64,000 bases of DNA, from NCBI RefSeq assembly GCF_001644575.1, contig NZ_CP015596.1:310001-374000 (forward strand), given 5' to 3'. Below, piece by piece: positions 53,697 to 62,836 of this stretch. How positions within the stretch are numbered: position 1 is the stretch's first letter; every line of letters starts with the position of its first letter. Position numbers and translations under genes: made by a program. This stretch comes from Mycobacterium adipatum. GTDB lineage: Bacteria > Actinomycetota > Actinomycetes > Mycobacteriales > Mycobacteriaceae. Under the pieces are notes generated by a model, which was not told the origin of the DNA, searched no databases, and saw only the letters and a program-made list of their open reading frames with translations.

Positions 53697-55207
53697 CGGG
53701 CAACCGTTTCCGGCTTCTCGACGTCGGCCGCCCGCCGCCGCCGTACATACTGGATCACCGGCAGCAGTGCCAGTAGCAAGAAGATCGCCAGGATGGCGCC
53801 CGAGATCGGCCGTGTGAAGAAGCCGGTCGGGTCGCCGTCGAAGATCAACAGCGAACGGCGCGTGCTCGACTCGATGATGCTGCCGAGGACGAACGCCAGC
53901 ACCAGGGGCCCCGGATCGAAACCGGCCTTCTTCATCAGGTAGCCGACCACGCCGAACCCGAGCATCACGAAGATGTCGAAGGTCGAGTTGTTGATCGTGT
54001 ACACACCGAGAATGGTGATGAGCGCCGTGATCGGCGCCAGTACCGCTGGCCTGACCCGCAGGATGCGAACAAACAGGCCGACCAGGGGAATCGACAGGAT
54101 CAGCAGCAGGATGTTGCCGATGTACATCGAATTGATGACACCCCAGAACACATCGGGATGCTCGTCCACCAGCTGGGGTCCCGGCGAGATGCCAAGGATC
54201 AGCAGTGCTCCGAAGAGCATCGCCATCGACGCGTTGGCCGGCAGCCCGATGGTGAGCAGCGGGATGAACGACGAGGTGGCCGCGGCATTGTTGGCGCTCT
54301 CCGGCGCGGCGACCCCCTCGATGGCACCCCGCCCGAACCGCTCCGGGTTCTTCGCCCGCCGCTTCTCGGTGGCGTAGGCCACGATCGACGACAGCGTTGC
54401 GCCACCGCCGGGCAGCACGCCGAGCACGAAACCGATGAGCGACCCGCGCCCGATGGCGCCCGACGACTGTTTGAGGTCCTTGCGGGACGGCCAGACGTTG
54501 CCGACCTTTGCCGGTACGTGCACCTTCCCGTGCCGTTGCTCAAGGTTGTAGAGGATCTCCCCGACACCGAACAGGCCCATCGCCACGACCACGAAGTCGA
54601 TACCGTCCGCCAGTTGCAGGCTGTCGAAGGTGAACCGCGAGGCGCCGCTGAAACTGTCCCGGCCCACGGTGGCCAGCAGCAGCCCGACGGCTCCGGCAAT
54701 GAGGGCTTTGAGCCGGTTGCCACTGCCGATGGTCGCGACCAGCAGCACCCCGAGCAGGGCCAGCGCCGCGTACTCCGGTGGACCGAAATCGAGGGCGATC
54801 TCGGCCACCACCGGGGCCAGTAGCGTCAGTCCGATGATCGAAATCGTGGCGCCGACAAAGGATCCGATGGCCGCGATACCCAATGCGGTGCCTGCTTTGC
54901 CCTGTTTGGCCAGCGCGAAGCCGTCGAAGACGGTGACCACCGAGGACGCCTCTCCCGGCAGCCGCAGCAGGACCGAGGTGATCGTGCCGCCGTACTGGGC
55001 GCCGTAGTAGATGCCGGCCAGCATGATGATCGCGGCCACCGGGTCGATGGTGTAGGTGATCGGCAGCAGGATCGCGATGGTGGCCGCGGGGCCGAGGCCG
55101 GGCAGGACACCGATGATCATGCCGATCAGCACGCCCATCAGGCAGTACAACAGGTTCTGGGGTTCCGCCACCAGGGCGAACCCGGCCAGGAATGCGCTGA
55201 AGTCCAT
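53693..55207 (-). CDS. tctA: TctA, large membrane subunit of a tripartite tricarboxylate transporter
   Basis: The 504-residue product is a TctA-type permease with about 11-12 membrane helices. The repeated family motif appears as GVLPGLGPAATIAILLPITY near the N-terminus and again as GVLPGGGATLSSIVAYATEK in the middle. The ends show short loops with RRRR. It works with TctB and TctC to bring in di/tricarboxylates or other organic acids using an ion gradient. It starts 16 bases after tctB. Given the neighbours, aldarates are a candidate substrate. Confidence 0.92.
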   Translation of the reverse strand: MDFSAFLAGFALVAEPQNLLYCLMGVLIGMIIGVLPGLGPAATIAILLPITYTIDPVAAIIMLAGIYYGAQYGGTITSVLLRLPGEASSVVTVFDGFALAKQGKAGTALGIAAIGSFVGATISIIGLTLLAPVVAEIALDFGPPEYAALALLGVLLVATIGSGNRLKALIAGAVGLLLATVGRDSFSGASRFTFDSLQLADGIDFVVVAMGLFGVGEILYNLEQRHGKVHVPAKVGNVWPSRKDLKQSSGAIGRGSLIGFVLGVLPGGGATLSSIVAYATEKRRAKNPERFGRGAIEGVAAPESANNAAATSSFIPLLTIGLPANASMAMLFGALLILGISPGPQLVDEHPDVFWGVINSMYIGNILLLILSIPLVGLFVRILRVRPAVLAPITALITILGVYTINNSTFDIFVMLGFGVVGYLMKKAGFDPGPLVLAFVLGSIIESSTRRSLLIFDGDPTGFFTRPISGAILAIFLLLALLPVIQYVRRRRAADVEKPETVAR

Positions 55208-55223
55208 GTCTTTCCGGCTTCGC

Positions 55224-55766
55224 TCAGAGGGAGATCAGGTGCGGCAGCGGTATCCGCAGCCCGTAGATGAACAGAAGGTAGAACACGGCGGTGGTGACGA
55301 CGCTGACGACCGCGGTGCTGCGCCAGGTCTCGCCGCCGAGGAACCGCAGCCAGATCACGCACAGCGCGACGGCGGGAATCTCGAAGCCGATCATCGGCAT
55401 CAGCGCGCCGAAGGCAGCGAAGGTGGCGGCACCGGCGAGAACGAGAAGGCTGCTGCGGGTGAACTTCTCGGCGTCATCGAGCCGGCGCCCGACCACCAGC
55501 AGCAGCACCGACAACCCCGCGATGACCACGCTGAACACGAATGGCCACAGCCCGGGCCCGGGTTCGCGCAGCGAACCCAATCCATACCCGTAGGCCAGCA
55601 CGGCACCGGCGGCACCGACCGCCAAGCCGGTCAGCGCACCCACCACCTGATATCCGGATCCGCCCCGCGGTGGGCGTTCCTCCTCCAGCTCCTGAGCGAC
55701 TTCGGCCTCGATCTCGGCCAGCAGATCCCGGGTGTGCGGTGACTGCGGCTCACCGACCGCGGTCAT
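55224..55766 (-). CDS. tctB: TctB, small membrane subunit of a tripartite tricarboxylate transporter
   Basis: The 180-residue product has an acidic cytoplasmic head (about 35 residues), then four membrane helices (VVGALTGLAVGAAGAVLAYGY, PFVFSVVIAGLSVLLLVV, SLLVLAGAATFAAFGALM, STAVVSVVTTAVFYLLFIYGL) with the TctB pattern REPGPGLWPFV between the first two. Its ATG shares one base with the tctC stop (TGATG), so it is coupled to it. Confidence 0.88.
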   Translation of the reverse strand: MTAVGEPQSPHTRDLLAEIEAEVAQELEEERPPRGGSGYQVVGALTGLAVGAAGAVLAYGYGLGSLREPGPGLWPFVFSVVIAGLSVLLLVVGRRLDDAEKFTRSSLLVLAGAATFAAFGALMPMIGFEIPAVALCVIWLRFLGGETWRSTAVVSVVTTAVFYLLFIYGLRIPLPHLISL

Positions 55767-56779
55767 CAGCCCGCGTCCCGCAGGCTGATCTGGTACTGGT
55801 CGATGAGCTCGGCGTAGCGCTGTTTGTCCGCATTGAGCTGGGTCAGCGCGTCTTCGCCGGGAATCTCCATCGGGGTGAGGCTGTTCTGCTCGTTGAACTT
55901 CCGGTAGTCCTCGGTGCCGAACGTCGCCTTCAGTCCCTCGACGAGCTTGTCCTTCACGTCCTGCGGGGTGCCCTTGGGAACCGTCATGAAGCGGTACTGG
56001 GTCACCTCGACATCGAGTCCCTGTTCCTTCGCGGTGGGCACATCGGGTAGGTAGCTGATCCTGTCCGGCCCGAACACCGCCAGCGGCAACAGCTTTCCGG
56101 ACTGGATGTTCTCAATCGCCTCACCCACCTGGATGGAAGCCACCTCCACCTGGTTGCCGAGCACCGCGGCCAGGGCCGGAGCGCCACCGTCGAACGGCAC
56201 CGCCTGCGACGGTACGTTTCCGGATTTGAACAACAGCGCGGCCGACAACTGGGCGCCGGTCCCGACACCGGTGGTGCCGTAGCGGACCGTGCGGCCGGCG
56301 TTGCGCATGTCCTCGATCGTCGTGAACCCGCTGGCCGGACTGGTCACCAGGACATAGTCGTCGCGGGATATCCCGTAGACCACGTCGAAATCGTCGATGT
56401 CGGTGACCTCGTCCGGGCTCACGGCGAGCGGGGTGATGGTGAACAACGATGCATTCTGGATGGCGATCGTCGAGCCGTCGGCGGGTGCGTTGGCCACCTC
56501 GGCGGCGGCCAGTGCACCGTTGGCGCCCTCCCGGTTGATGACGGGGAACGTGCCGCCGAGGTCGTCGCTGAGTCCCTTGGACACCGCGCGGCTGATCAGG
56601 TCACTGGACCCCCCGGCGGATGCGCCGACGTACATCTCGACGGTCCCCGAGGGCCAGCCGTCCCCGGAGCCACCGCCGGTGCTGGTCTGGACTCCGCCGC
56701 AGGCGGTGAGTGCCAGCGCGGTGGCCGCGGCGGCCGCGAAGGCGGTGCGGGAACGGAGGCGGGCTGCTGCGATCGCCAT
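55766..56779 (-). CDS. tctC: TctC, substrate-binding lipoprotein of the tripartite transporter
   Basis: The 337-residue product has a lipoprotein signal peptide (TAFAAAAATALALTACGG, lipobox LTAC). The TctC/Bug-type binding domain shows VEMYVGASAGGSSDLISRAVSKGL, NREGANGALAAAEVANAPADG, TVRYGTTGVGTGAQLSAALLF and PFDGGAPALAAVLGNQVEVASIQ. It catches the organic acid outside the membrane and hands it to TctAB. It is the first gene of the tctCBA operon. Confidence 0.92.
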   Translation of the reverse strand: MAIAAARLRSRTAFAAAAATALALTACGGVQTSTGGGSGDGWPSGTVEMYVGASAGGSSDLISRAVSKGLSDDLGGTFPVINREGANGALAAAEVANAPADGSTIAIQNASLFTITPLAVSPDEVTDIDDFDVVYGISRDDYVLVTSPASGFTTIEDMRNAGRTVRYGTTGVGTGAQLSAALLFKSGNVPSQAVPFDGGAPALAAVLGNQVEVASIQVGEAIENIQSGKLLPLAVFGPDRISYLPDVPTAKEQGLDVEVTQYRFMTVPKGTPQDVKDKLVEGLKATFGTEDYRKFNEQNSLTPMEIPGEDALTQLNADKQRYAELIDQYQISLRDAG

Positions 56780-56851
56780 GAGCTACTCCTGTTGTGCAGG
56801 TCTCAAATGATCCGCCGATGTGGCGGCCATCACTTAACCTAGGAGTTCTCT

Positions 56852-56881
56852 CGATACCTGTCCCAGGCATAATTGGTATCG
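56852..56881. promoter_or_regulatory. inverted repeat upstream of tctC
   Basis: CGATACC (56852-56858) and GGTATCG (56875-56881) are perfect inverted 7-bp arms with 16 bases between. They lie 73-102 bases before the tctC start, in an otherwise AT-richer gap. The sequence differs from the palindrome at the dehydratase start, so a second regulator may act here. Confidence 0.4.
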
Positions 56882-56916
56882 TTTGATGCTGCTATTGAAT
56901 GGCTTTGGCTCGCGGG

Positions 56917-58629
56917 TCAGAACCAGCGCGCGTCCATCTCCAACGTGGTGCGATCCAGGCTTTCCAGCAGGTCGAGCTGCGCCGCGGTTTTGGGCAGTTC
57001 GTAGCGGAAGAAGAAGTGCGCCGCCTGCCGTTTGCCCGCGTAGAAGTCGCCGCCGCGGCCCCCGGTGGCCAGATACTGTTCCAGCCAGATCCACGCGATG
57101 ACGACATGCCCGAACGCTTCGAGGTAGATCGCGCTGTTGGCCATCGCCGCTTCGACATCACCGGCGGCGAACATGTGCGCGGTGACGGCCATCAGTCGCC
57201 GCCAGGAGGCCTGCAATTGGGTGGCCAGCGGATCGTCGCCGGCGGCGGCGATGGTCTCGGAGATCCGCTCCGAGAGCGCCGTCAGGCTCGCACCGCCGTT
57301 CTGGGTGACCTTACGCCCCAGCAGGTCCAGACTCTGGATACCGTGCGTGCCTTCGTGGATGGGATTGAGCCGATTGTCCCGGTAGTGCTGCTCGACGTCG
57401 TACTCGCGGGTGTAGCCGTATCCACCGAGCACCTGGATGGCCAGGCTGTTGGCTTCCAGGCACCACTGCGAGGGCCAGCTCTTGGCGACCGGGGTCAAGA
57501 TGTCGAGCAGTGCGGTGTTGCCTTCGTCGGTGAGCCGGGCACAGTACAGGGCCAGCCCGAGCGCCCCTTCCACATAGGCCTTCTGTGCCAACAGCATCCG
57601 CTTGACATCGGCGTGCGCGATGATCGGGACCTGCGGACTCGACGGATCCTTGACCAGCCGTCCCTGCGGGCGTTCTCTGGCATACGCCAGTGACTTGAGG
57701 TACCCGGTGTAGCCGAGCGCGACCGCACCCATGCCGACACCCAGGCGCGCCTCGTTCATCATGTGGAACATGTAGACCAGACCGCGGTGCGGTTCACCGA
57801 CGAGGTAGCCGACCGCGCCGTCGAAGTTCAGCACCGTGTTGGTGATACCGCGTTGGCCCATCTTGTGATTGAGCCCGGAGATGGCCACCGCGTTGCGGGA
57901 TCCGACCGAGCCGTCCGCACTGACCAGGAACTTGGGCACGATGAACAGCGAGATGCCCTTGGTGCCCGCCGGTCCGCCGGGAATCTTGGCCAGCACCAGG
58001 TTGACGATGTTCTCCGAGAGCTCGTGCTCGGCACCGGAGATCCACATCTTGGTACCGAACACCCGGTAGCTGCCGTCCTCCTGGAGTTCGGCGCGGGTGG
58101 TGATATCGGCCAGCGAGGATCCCGCCTGGGTTTCCGACAGTGCCATGGTGCCCGTGAACCGACCCTCCAACATGGGCGTCACGTACGTCTCGATCTGTTC
58201 GGGACTGCCGAACTCCGCGATCAAGTTGGCGTTCGCGATGGTCAGCATCAGATATCCGGAGGTACTGGTGTTGGCCGCCGCGATCCAGGCGAAGCCGGCC
58301 TGCGCGACGGTCACCGGCAGTTGTGCGCCACCGAGTTCGGCATCGAAACTCATGCCGAGCAGATCTGCCTTGGCGAAGGCCTCCAAGGCCTGCTTCACTT
58401 CCGGGATCACCGTGACGGTGGTGCCGTCGAACCGCGGCTCGTGGGCGTCGCTGAGCTTGTTGTGCGGAGCGAAGTACCGCTCGGCCAATTGCTCGCACAG
58501 GTCCAGCACACCGTCGAAGGTCTCCCGGGAATGCTCGGCGAACCGCGGCCGGGCCGTCAGCTCTTCCACGTCAAGCCACTCGTAGAGCAGGAAATCCAGG
58601 TCGCGGCGGGAGAGGATGGTCGACGTCAT
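56917..58629 (-). CDS. acyl-CoA dehydrogenase (FadE type, large AcdA/DmdC-like form)
   Basis: The 570-residue product is longer than a classical acyl-CoA dehydrogenase, like the FadE5/DmdC-type branch with an extra C-terminal part. FAD and substrate motifs are GTMALSETQAGSSLADI, YRVFGTKMWISGAEHE and GLNHKMGQRGITNT. The helical C-domain has QVLGGYGYTREYDVEQHYRDNRLNPIHEGTHGIQSLDLLGRK, where the Glu of HEGT is the likely catalytic base. It makes a trans-2-enoyl-CoA. It stands downstream of the desaturase gene by 16 bases. Confidence 0.91.
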   Translation of the reverse strand: MTSTILSRRDLDFLLYEWLDVEELTARPRFAEHSRETFDGVLDLCEQLAERYFAPHNKLSDAHEPRFDGTTVTVIPEVKQALEAFAKADLLGMSFDAELGGAQLPVTVAQAGFAWIAAANTSTSGYLMLTIANANLIAEFGSPEQIETYVTPMLEGRFTGTMALSETQAGSSLADITTRAELQEDGSYRVFGTKMWISGAEHELSENIVNLVLAKIPGGPAGTKGISLFIVPKFLVSADGSVGSRNAVAISGLNHKMGQRGITNTVLNFDGAVGYLVGEPHRGLVYMFHMMNEARLGVGMGAVALGYTGYLKSLAYARERPQGRLVKDPSSPQVPIIAHADVKRMLLAQKAYVEGALGLALYCARLTDEGNTALLDILTPVAKSWPSQWCLEANSLAIQVLGGYGYTREYDVEQHYRDNRLNPIHEGTHGIQSLDLLGRKVTQNGGASLTALSERISETIAAAGDDPLATQLQASWRRLMAVTAHMFAAGDVEAAMANSAIYLEAFGHVVIAWIWLEQYLATGGRGGDFYAGKRQAAHFFFRYELPKTAAQLDLLESLDRTTLEMDARWF

Positions 58630-58645
58630 GTCGCCAGGCTAGCCC

Positions 58646-59887
58646 TTATGAGGCGGCGGCGATTTGGTCGTTTTCCATCTCGCGGATCGCGGTGCGCAGC
58701 CCCCGCCGCTTGCCGGTGCGGGGATCCACGCCGAAGGTGTCGCGGACGCCACCACGAATCCGGAACTTCAGCTCCGAGTTGGTTTCGGGCGCGTTGTCGG
58801 CGGTCGCCTTGAGGAAACGGTTGGGCAGCGCCAGCTTCGCGATGGTCCAGAATGACTGGCTGTACTGCCGCAGCAGGGGACCGGTGGTGTAGGGCAGATC
58901 GTATTTGTCACACAGGGCCTGCACCCGCTGCGAGATCTCGGCGTATCGGTTACTCGGCAGATCCGGGAACAGGTGGTGCTCGATCTGGTAGCACAGGTTT
59001 CCGCTCATGAAGGCCATGATCGGTCCGGCGTGGAAGTTCGCCGAGCCCAGCATCTGGCGCAGGTACCACTCGGCCGGGGTCTCCCGCTCAAACTCCTCCT
59101 TGGTGAATTTCTCTGCGCCGTCGGGAAAGTGGCCGCAGAAGATCACCATGTAGGACCAGTAGTTGCGGATGAGGTTGGCCACCGCGTTGGCACCCAGGGT
59201 GTGTTTCCAGTTGCGCCCGGACAGCGCCGGGAAGACGATGTAGTCCTTGCCGACCTGCTTGCCGACCTTGCGCCCGATGATCCGCAGGTCCTTGCGGACC
59301 TCGGCCATCGACTTCTCCCCCTTGCGCCACTTGGTCGTCTCGACACCGTGCAGCGCCACACCCCACTCGAACAGGGTGCCCAGCAGCAGGTTGTAGATCG
59401 GATTACCGATCATCCACCCCTCCCATTTCTGGTCGCGGGTGAGCCGCATGATGCCGTAGCCGATGTCGTCGTCGAGATCGAGGACGTTGGTGTACTTGTG
59501 GTGGATGTAGTTGTGCGACTTCTTCCAGTGCACCGTGGGCGAGGTGGTGTCCCACTCCCATTCCGTCGAGTGGATCTCGGGATCGTTCATCCAGTCCCAT
59601 TGACCGTGGGTGATGTTGTGCCCGAGCTCCATGTTCTCGATGATCTTCGCCGCGGCGAGCATCCCGGTCCCGGCGGCCCAGGCAAACTTGTTGCGGCTGT
59701 TGAACAATGCGATACGCCCGCCGGCGGCGAGCGCCCGCTGCAATTGGATGGCCCGGCGGATGTAGCGCGCATCCCGCTCGCCGCGGGACTCCTCGATGTC
59801 GGTTCTGATCGCGTCCAGTTCGCGCCCCAGCTCCTCGACGTCGGCCGCGGTCAGGTGGGCATATTCTTTGAGATCGGTGATGGCCAT
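58646..59887 (-). CDS. desA3: membrane-bound acyl-CoA desaturase (DesA3-like)
   Basis: The 413-residue product has the three histidine boxes of a membrane fatty-acid desaturase: ELGHNITHGQ, HNYIHHK and QIEHHLFPD, which hold the di-iron site. Its length and partner gene match DesA3 (Rv3229c), the stearoyl-CoA delta-9 desaturase that makes oleic acid for phospholipids. The reductase partner lies directly upstream (12 bases). The C-terminus (RTAIREMENDQIAAAS) may include the degradation signal known for DesA3, which ends in a short -LAA-type tail; that similarity is loose. Confidence 0.93.
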   Translation of the reverse strand: MAITDLKEYAHLTAADVEELGRELDAIRTDIEESRGERDARYIRRAIQLQRALAAGGRIALFNSRNKFAWAAGTGMLAAAKIIENMELGHNITHGQWDWMNDPEIHSTEWEWDTTSPTVHWKKSHNYIHHKYTNVLDLDDDIGYGIMRLTRDQKWEGWMIGNPIYNLLLGTLFEWGVALHGVETTKWRKGEKSMAEVRKDLRIIGRKVGKQVGKDYIVFPALSGRNWKHTLGANAVANLIRNYWSYMVIFCGHFPDGAEKFTKEEFERETPAEWYLRQMLGSANFHAGPIMAFMSGNLCYQIEHHLFPDLPSNRYAEISQRVQALCDKYDLPYTTGPLLRQYSQSFWTIAKLALPNRFLKATADNAPETNSELKFRIRGGVRDTFGVDPRTGKRRGLRTAIREMENDQIAAAS

Positions 59888-59899
59888 GCTCGGAATCTC

Positions 59900-61048
59900 C
59901 TAGACGTTGATGGTGCAGTCGCCGGACGCCGCCGACACACAGGTCTGAATCCGGTCGCCCGCACCGTGTTCGGTGCCGGACCGGAAGTCGCGCACGTGCC
60001 CCGATTCCAGGGGCAGCACGCAGGTCTGGCAGATGCCCATCCGGCAGCCGAAGGGCATCTGGATGCCGACCTTCTCACCGGCCTCCAGCAGTGAGGTGGC
60101 GCCGTCGACCTCGACGGTCTTGTCCGACAATGCGAAGGTCACGGTGCCGCCCTCACCCCCCTTGTCGGTCCGATCGATGACGAAACGTTCCATGTGCAGC
60201 CGGTTTTCGGGCAACCCGGCCTCGGCCCAGACCTTCTCGATCGTGTCGAGCATCGCCGGGGGCCCGCAGGCCCATGTCGGCCGCTCCTGCCAGTCCGCGG
60301 CGATCTCGTGCAAACTGTCGAAGTCCAGATGGCCCGCATCATCGGTCAGGTGCAGGTGCAGCCGGTAACCTTCGCGGCTCTGGTGCAGTTCCTGCAGTTC
60401 GTCGTGGAAGATCACGTCATCGGCGCTCGGGGCCGAATGGATGTGCACGATGTCGGTGATTGCCTGCCTGCCGTTCTCGCTGCGTGCAGCGATCGACCGG
60501 AGCATGGCCATCACCGGGGTGATACCGCTGCCCGCGGTCACGAAAAGTACCTTGGCCGGCGGCGGATCCGGCATGGCGAAATCCCCCTTGGGTGCCGCCA
60601 AGCGAACAATCGTTCCGGTTTTCACCCCGTTCACCAGGTGGCTGGACAGAAACCCCTCAGGAGTGGCCTTGACGGTGATGGAGATGAGCTTGTCGTCCCG
60701 CTTGGGCACCGAGGTCAGTGAGTACGACCGCCAGTGCCAACGACCGTCGATCCGCAGGCCGATCCCGACGTACTGACCGGGCTGATAGTCGGCGGTGAAA
60801 CCCCACCCCGGCCGGATCGTCACCGTGGCGGTGTCCTCGGTCTCTTTCCGCACGTCGATGACCTCGCCGCGCAGTTCGCGGGCCGTCCACAGCGGATTGA
60901 GCAACTTGAGGTAATCGTCGGGCAGCAGCGGTGTCGTCGCACGCGCGAGCAGCCCGCGGACAAGGTTGACCTTCGGCGTGGTCGCCGTGGGGATGTCCCG
61001 GGCCGGCTTGACGCTCCAACGGGTGAGGCCACGCAGGTTCACGACCAT
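59900..61048 (-). CDS. ferredoxin-NADPH reductase-type partner of DesA3 (Rv3230c-like)
   Basis: The 382-residue product joins a ferredoxin-reductase module to a plant-type ferredoxin. FAD binding is in [13 protein letters not shown](P) binding in [20 protein letters not shown], and the [2Fe-2S] ligands in CRMGICQTC with a later Cys in IQTCVSA. It passes electrons from NADPH to the desaturase. The ATG at 61048 is preceded by AGGTG; an open frame continues upstream to 61096. In M. tuberculosis Rv3230c serves DesA3 in the same gene order. Confidence 0.92.
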   Translation of the reverse strand: MVVNLRGLTRWSVKPARDIPTATTPKVNLVRGLLARATTPLLPDDYLKLLNPLWTARELRGEVIDVRKETEDTATVTIRPGWGFTADYQPGQYVGIGLRIDGRWHWRSYSLTSVPKRDDKLISITVKATPEGFLSSHLVNGVKTGTIVRLAAPKGDFAMPDPPPAKVLFVTAGSGITPVMAMLRSIAARSENGRQAITDIVHIHSAPSADDVIFHDELQELHQSREGYRLHLHLTDDAGHLDFDSLHEIAADWQERPTWACGPPAMLDTIEKVWAEAGLPENRLHMERFVIDRTDKGGEGGTVTFALSDKTVEVDGATSLLEAGEKVGIQMPFGCRMGICQTCVLPLESGHVRDFRSGTEHGAGDRIQTCVSAASGDCTINV

Positions 61049-61092
61049 CGCGCACCTGCCGGCTGTGCAGGAATCATCATGGTATTCGGTGA

Positions 61093-61122
61093 ACACATGT
61101 GCACCCGATTACCCGCATGTGT
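61093..61122. promoter_or_regulatory. inverted repeat upstream of the desA3 operon
   Basis: ACACATG (61093-61099) and CATGTGT (61116-61122) are perfect inverted 7-bp arms, 16 bases apart, 45-74 bases before the reductase start. They may be a control site for the desaturase operon; the protein is not identifiable from sequence. Confidence 0.4.
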
Positions 61123-61153
61123 CGGCGTTCACACCTGCCCTCGTCGAGCAATT

Positions 61154-61930
61154 TCAGCGAATGACGCTGACGCCTCCGTCGACCGGGATGACGGCCCCCG
61201 TGACATAACTACTCGCGCGGCTCGCGAGGAAGACGGCGATACCGGCCATATCGTCGGGCCGCCCCACCCGACCCAGCGGCAGAGCCGCACCCACCGCCTC
61301 CTCACCGGCGGTGAGCAGCACCTTGGTCATCCGGGACGGAAAGAGCCCGGGTGCGATCGCGTTGACCAGGATCCGCGGCGCCAACTCCCCCGCGAGATGC
61401 TGCGTGAGGGTGTGCACCGCAGCCTTGCTGGCGGCGTAGGAGAAGTTGTTGCGACCGCGCTCGGGCACATGGAAACCGTCGACACTGCCGGTGTTGACGA
61501 CACGGGCCGGATCATCGTCGGTGGCAGCCGCCGTGAGCAGCGGCACCAAGGCGCGGGTCAACAGGAAAACACCCTTGACGTTGACGTCGAAAACACGATC
61601 GAAACCGGACTCGGGGAAGGTGTCGAAGGGTTCGCCCCAATTTGCGCCGGCATTGTTGAACAGGACATGGACGGCTTCCTCCTTGGCCGTCAGCGCATCG
61701 GCGAGCGCCTGCACGCCCGGGGCCGTCCCCAGGTCGGCCGGGATGCCTTCGACCGCGCCCAGCGCTGACAACTCCGCCACCGCGGCGTCCAGTTCCGCTT
61801 CCTTGCGGGCCGCCAGATACACCTTCGCCGCGCCCGCCTGCAAGAGGCCACGGGCGATCATCACGCCGATACCGCGGCCACCACCGGTGACCACGGCGAC
61901 CTTGCCGTCGAGGCCGAACAGGTCGGTCAC
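61154..61930 (-). CDS. SDR-family oxidoreductase (RhlG-like)
   Basis: The 258-residue product is a classical SDR: TGGGRGIGVMIARGL at the N-terminus, NNAGANWG, a serine in NTGSVDGFHVP and YAASKAAVHTL as active site, ending GAVIPVDGGVSVIR. The pattern is that of RhlG/3-oxoacyl-ACP reductase-like enzymes, probably NADP-linked (LAARKEAEL). Its ATG overlaps the TetR stop by 4 bases (ATGA), so regulator and enzyme are co-expressed. Confidence 0.9.
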   Translation of the reverse strand: MTDLFGLDGKVAVVTGGGRGIGVMIARGLLQAGAAKVYLAARKEAELDAAVAELSALGAVEGIPADLGTAPGVQALADALTAKEEAVHVLFNNAGANWGEPFDTFPESGFDRVFDVNVKGVFLLTRALVPLLTAAATDDDPARVVNTGSVDGFHVPERGRNNFSYAASKAAVHTLTQHLAGELAPRILVNAIAPGLFPSRMTKVLLTAGEEAVGAALPLGRVGRPDDMAGIAVFLASRASSYVTGAVIPVDGGVSVIR

Positions 61931-62568
61931 TTCTGGGCACCGCCGAGTGGCTCCTGGATGCGGACGGCCTCATCCCGGATCAGCCCCCGCAGCAATGCCG
62001 TGCTGAATTCGACGGCGATCTCCTGGGCGGTGCGCCGTCCGTGCGGCCGCAGCCAACGGTAGGCGCCGAGTGTCATCCCGATATAGCCCAGCGCCAGCAC
62101 ATGGGAGTCGCAGTCATAGAACTCTCCGCTGGCGATGCCGCGGTCGATGACATCGCGGACGTGTTCGTAGACGGTGGATTCGGCCTGGCGGATGTAGGCA
62201 ACCTGCTCTTCGGTGAACCACTCCGAAATGTAGGGACCCTCCTGGAAATAGACGGCGGCGGCCTCCAGGTCGTGGGCGATACCGGTGAGCAAGCGCCTGG
62301 TGAAGTGGTAGATCGTCTCCCGGGCGGTCGCGGTGGGATCGTCGTGCAGGGCGTCGACGGTGAAATCGGCGGTGCGCTTGTAGATGTCCCAGAGGATCAG
62401 CGACTTGCTGGCGTAGTAGTGGTAGACGGTGGCCTTGTTGAGGCCGACCGCGTCGGCGACATCGTCCATCCGGGTGCCGTGATACCCGCGAGCGGCGAAC
62501 AGCTTGGCGGCGACCGCCAGCAACTCGTCGCGCCGGGACGATCCGTTGGTTGCGGACTCGGTGGACAT
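61927..62568 (-). CDS. TetR-family regulator
   Basis: The 213-residue product has a TetR head (RRDELLAVAAKLFAARGYHGTRMDDVADAVGLNKATVYHYYASKSLILWDIY, residues about 12-63) and a helical ligand domain with TWVS-like replaced by GYIGMTLGAYRWLRPHGRRTAQEIA, a form seen in acyl-CoA-sensing regulators such as the KstR2 type. It controls probably itself, the SDR gene and perhaps the divergent microprotein. An operator-like repeat lies 40-62 bases upstream of its start. Confidence 0.89.
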   Translation of the reverse strand: MSTESATNGSSRRDELLAVAAKLFAARGYHGTRMDDVADAVGLNKATVYHYYASKSLILWDIYKRTADFTVDALHDDPTATARETIYHFTRRLLTGIAHDLEAAAVYFQEGPYISEWFTEEQVAYIRQAESTVYEHVRDVIDRGIASGEFYDCDSHVLALGYIGMTLGAYRWLRPHGRRTAQEIAVEFSTALLRGLIRDEAVRIQEPLGGAQK

Positions 62569-62607
62569 GGTGACTCGCTATCTGCAGACCGGGGTGGGCC
62601 CGGGTGT

Positions 62608-62630
62608 ACCAATCAACTGGTTGGCCAGTT
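62608..62630. promoter_or_regulatory. overlapping inverted repeats, likely TetR operator
   Basis: AACTGG-N4-CCAGTT (62615-62630) is a perfect 6-bp inverted repeat and overlaps CCAATCAACTGGTTGG (62609-62624), a palindrome with 6 of 8 matching positions. Both lie between the divergent TetR gene (start 62568) and the small gene at 62713. TetR sites of the CCAACnnGTTGG type are common in mycobacteria. Confidence 0.55.
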
Positions 62631-62712
62631 TAGGCATTGGAGTGGTTTCGCTGTCCGGGGATCACCCATTGGGACTAGACTTCGGCGAAACAGGCTTGCT
62701 GCGGAGGCGACT

Positions 62713-62823
62713 ATGGATCCTAATCCCGATTACGACATCAGCGATGAGGGCGAGTTCTTCTTCAGCTGGCTGGCCTGGGGTCTGCGCGGCGTCTACCCGC
62801 CGCCGGCCTACCCCCCGGTCTGA
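62713..62823 (+). CDS. 36-residue microprotein with own ribosome site and terminator
   Basis: A GGAGG ribosome site (62703-62707) lies 5 bases before the ATG. The product begins MDPNPDYDISDEGEFFFSW and ends LRGVYPPPAYPPV, with an acidic head, a short aromatic/hydrophobic middle and a proline-rich tail. A classical terminator follows within 14 bases of the stop. These signals make it a real gene rather than chance. It is divergent from the TetR-SDR pair and shares its operator region. It is not a mycofactocin precursor (no terminal Val-Tyr after a GMCG block). I do not recognise the family; a membrane-touching peptide is one possible reading. Confidence 0.7.
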   Translation: MDPNPDYDISDEGEFFFSWLAWGLRGVYPPPAYPPV

Positions 62824-62836
62824 GCCGTTCGACACG

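Noticed and set aside
62713..62823. Reading the microprotein as a mycofactocin precursor (MftA)
   Set aside because: MftA ends in a conserved block with Gly-Met-Cys-Gly-Val-Tyr; this peptide ends in a proline-rich segment and no mft genes are nearby.
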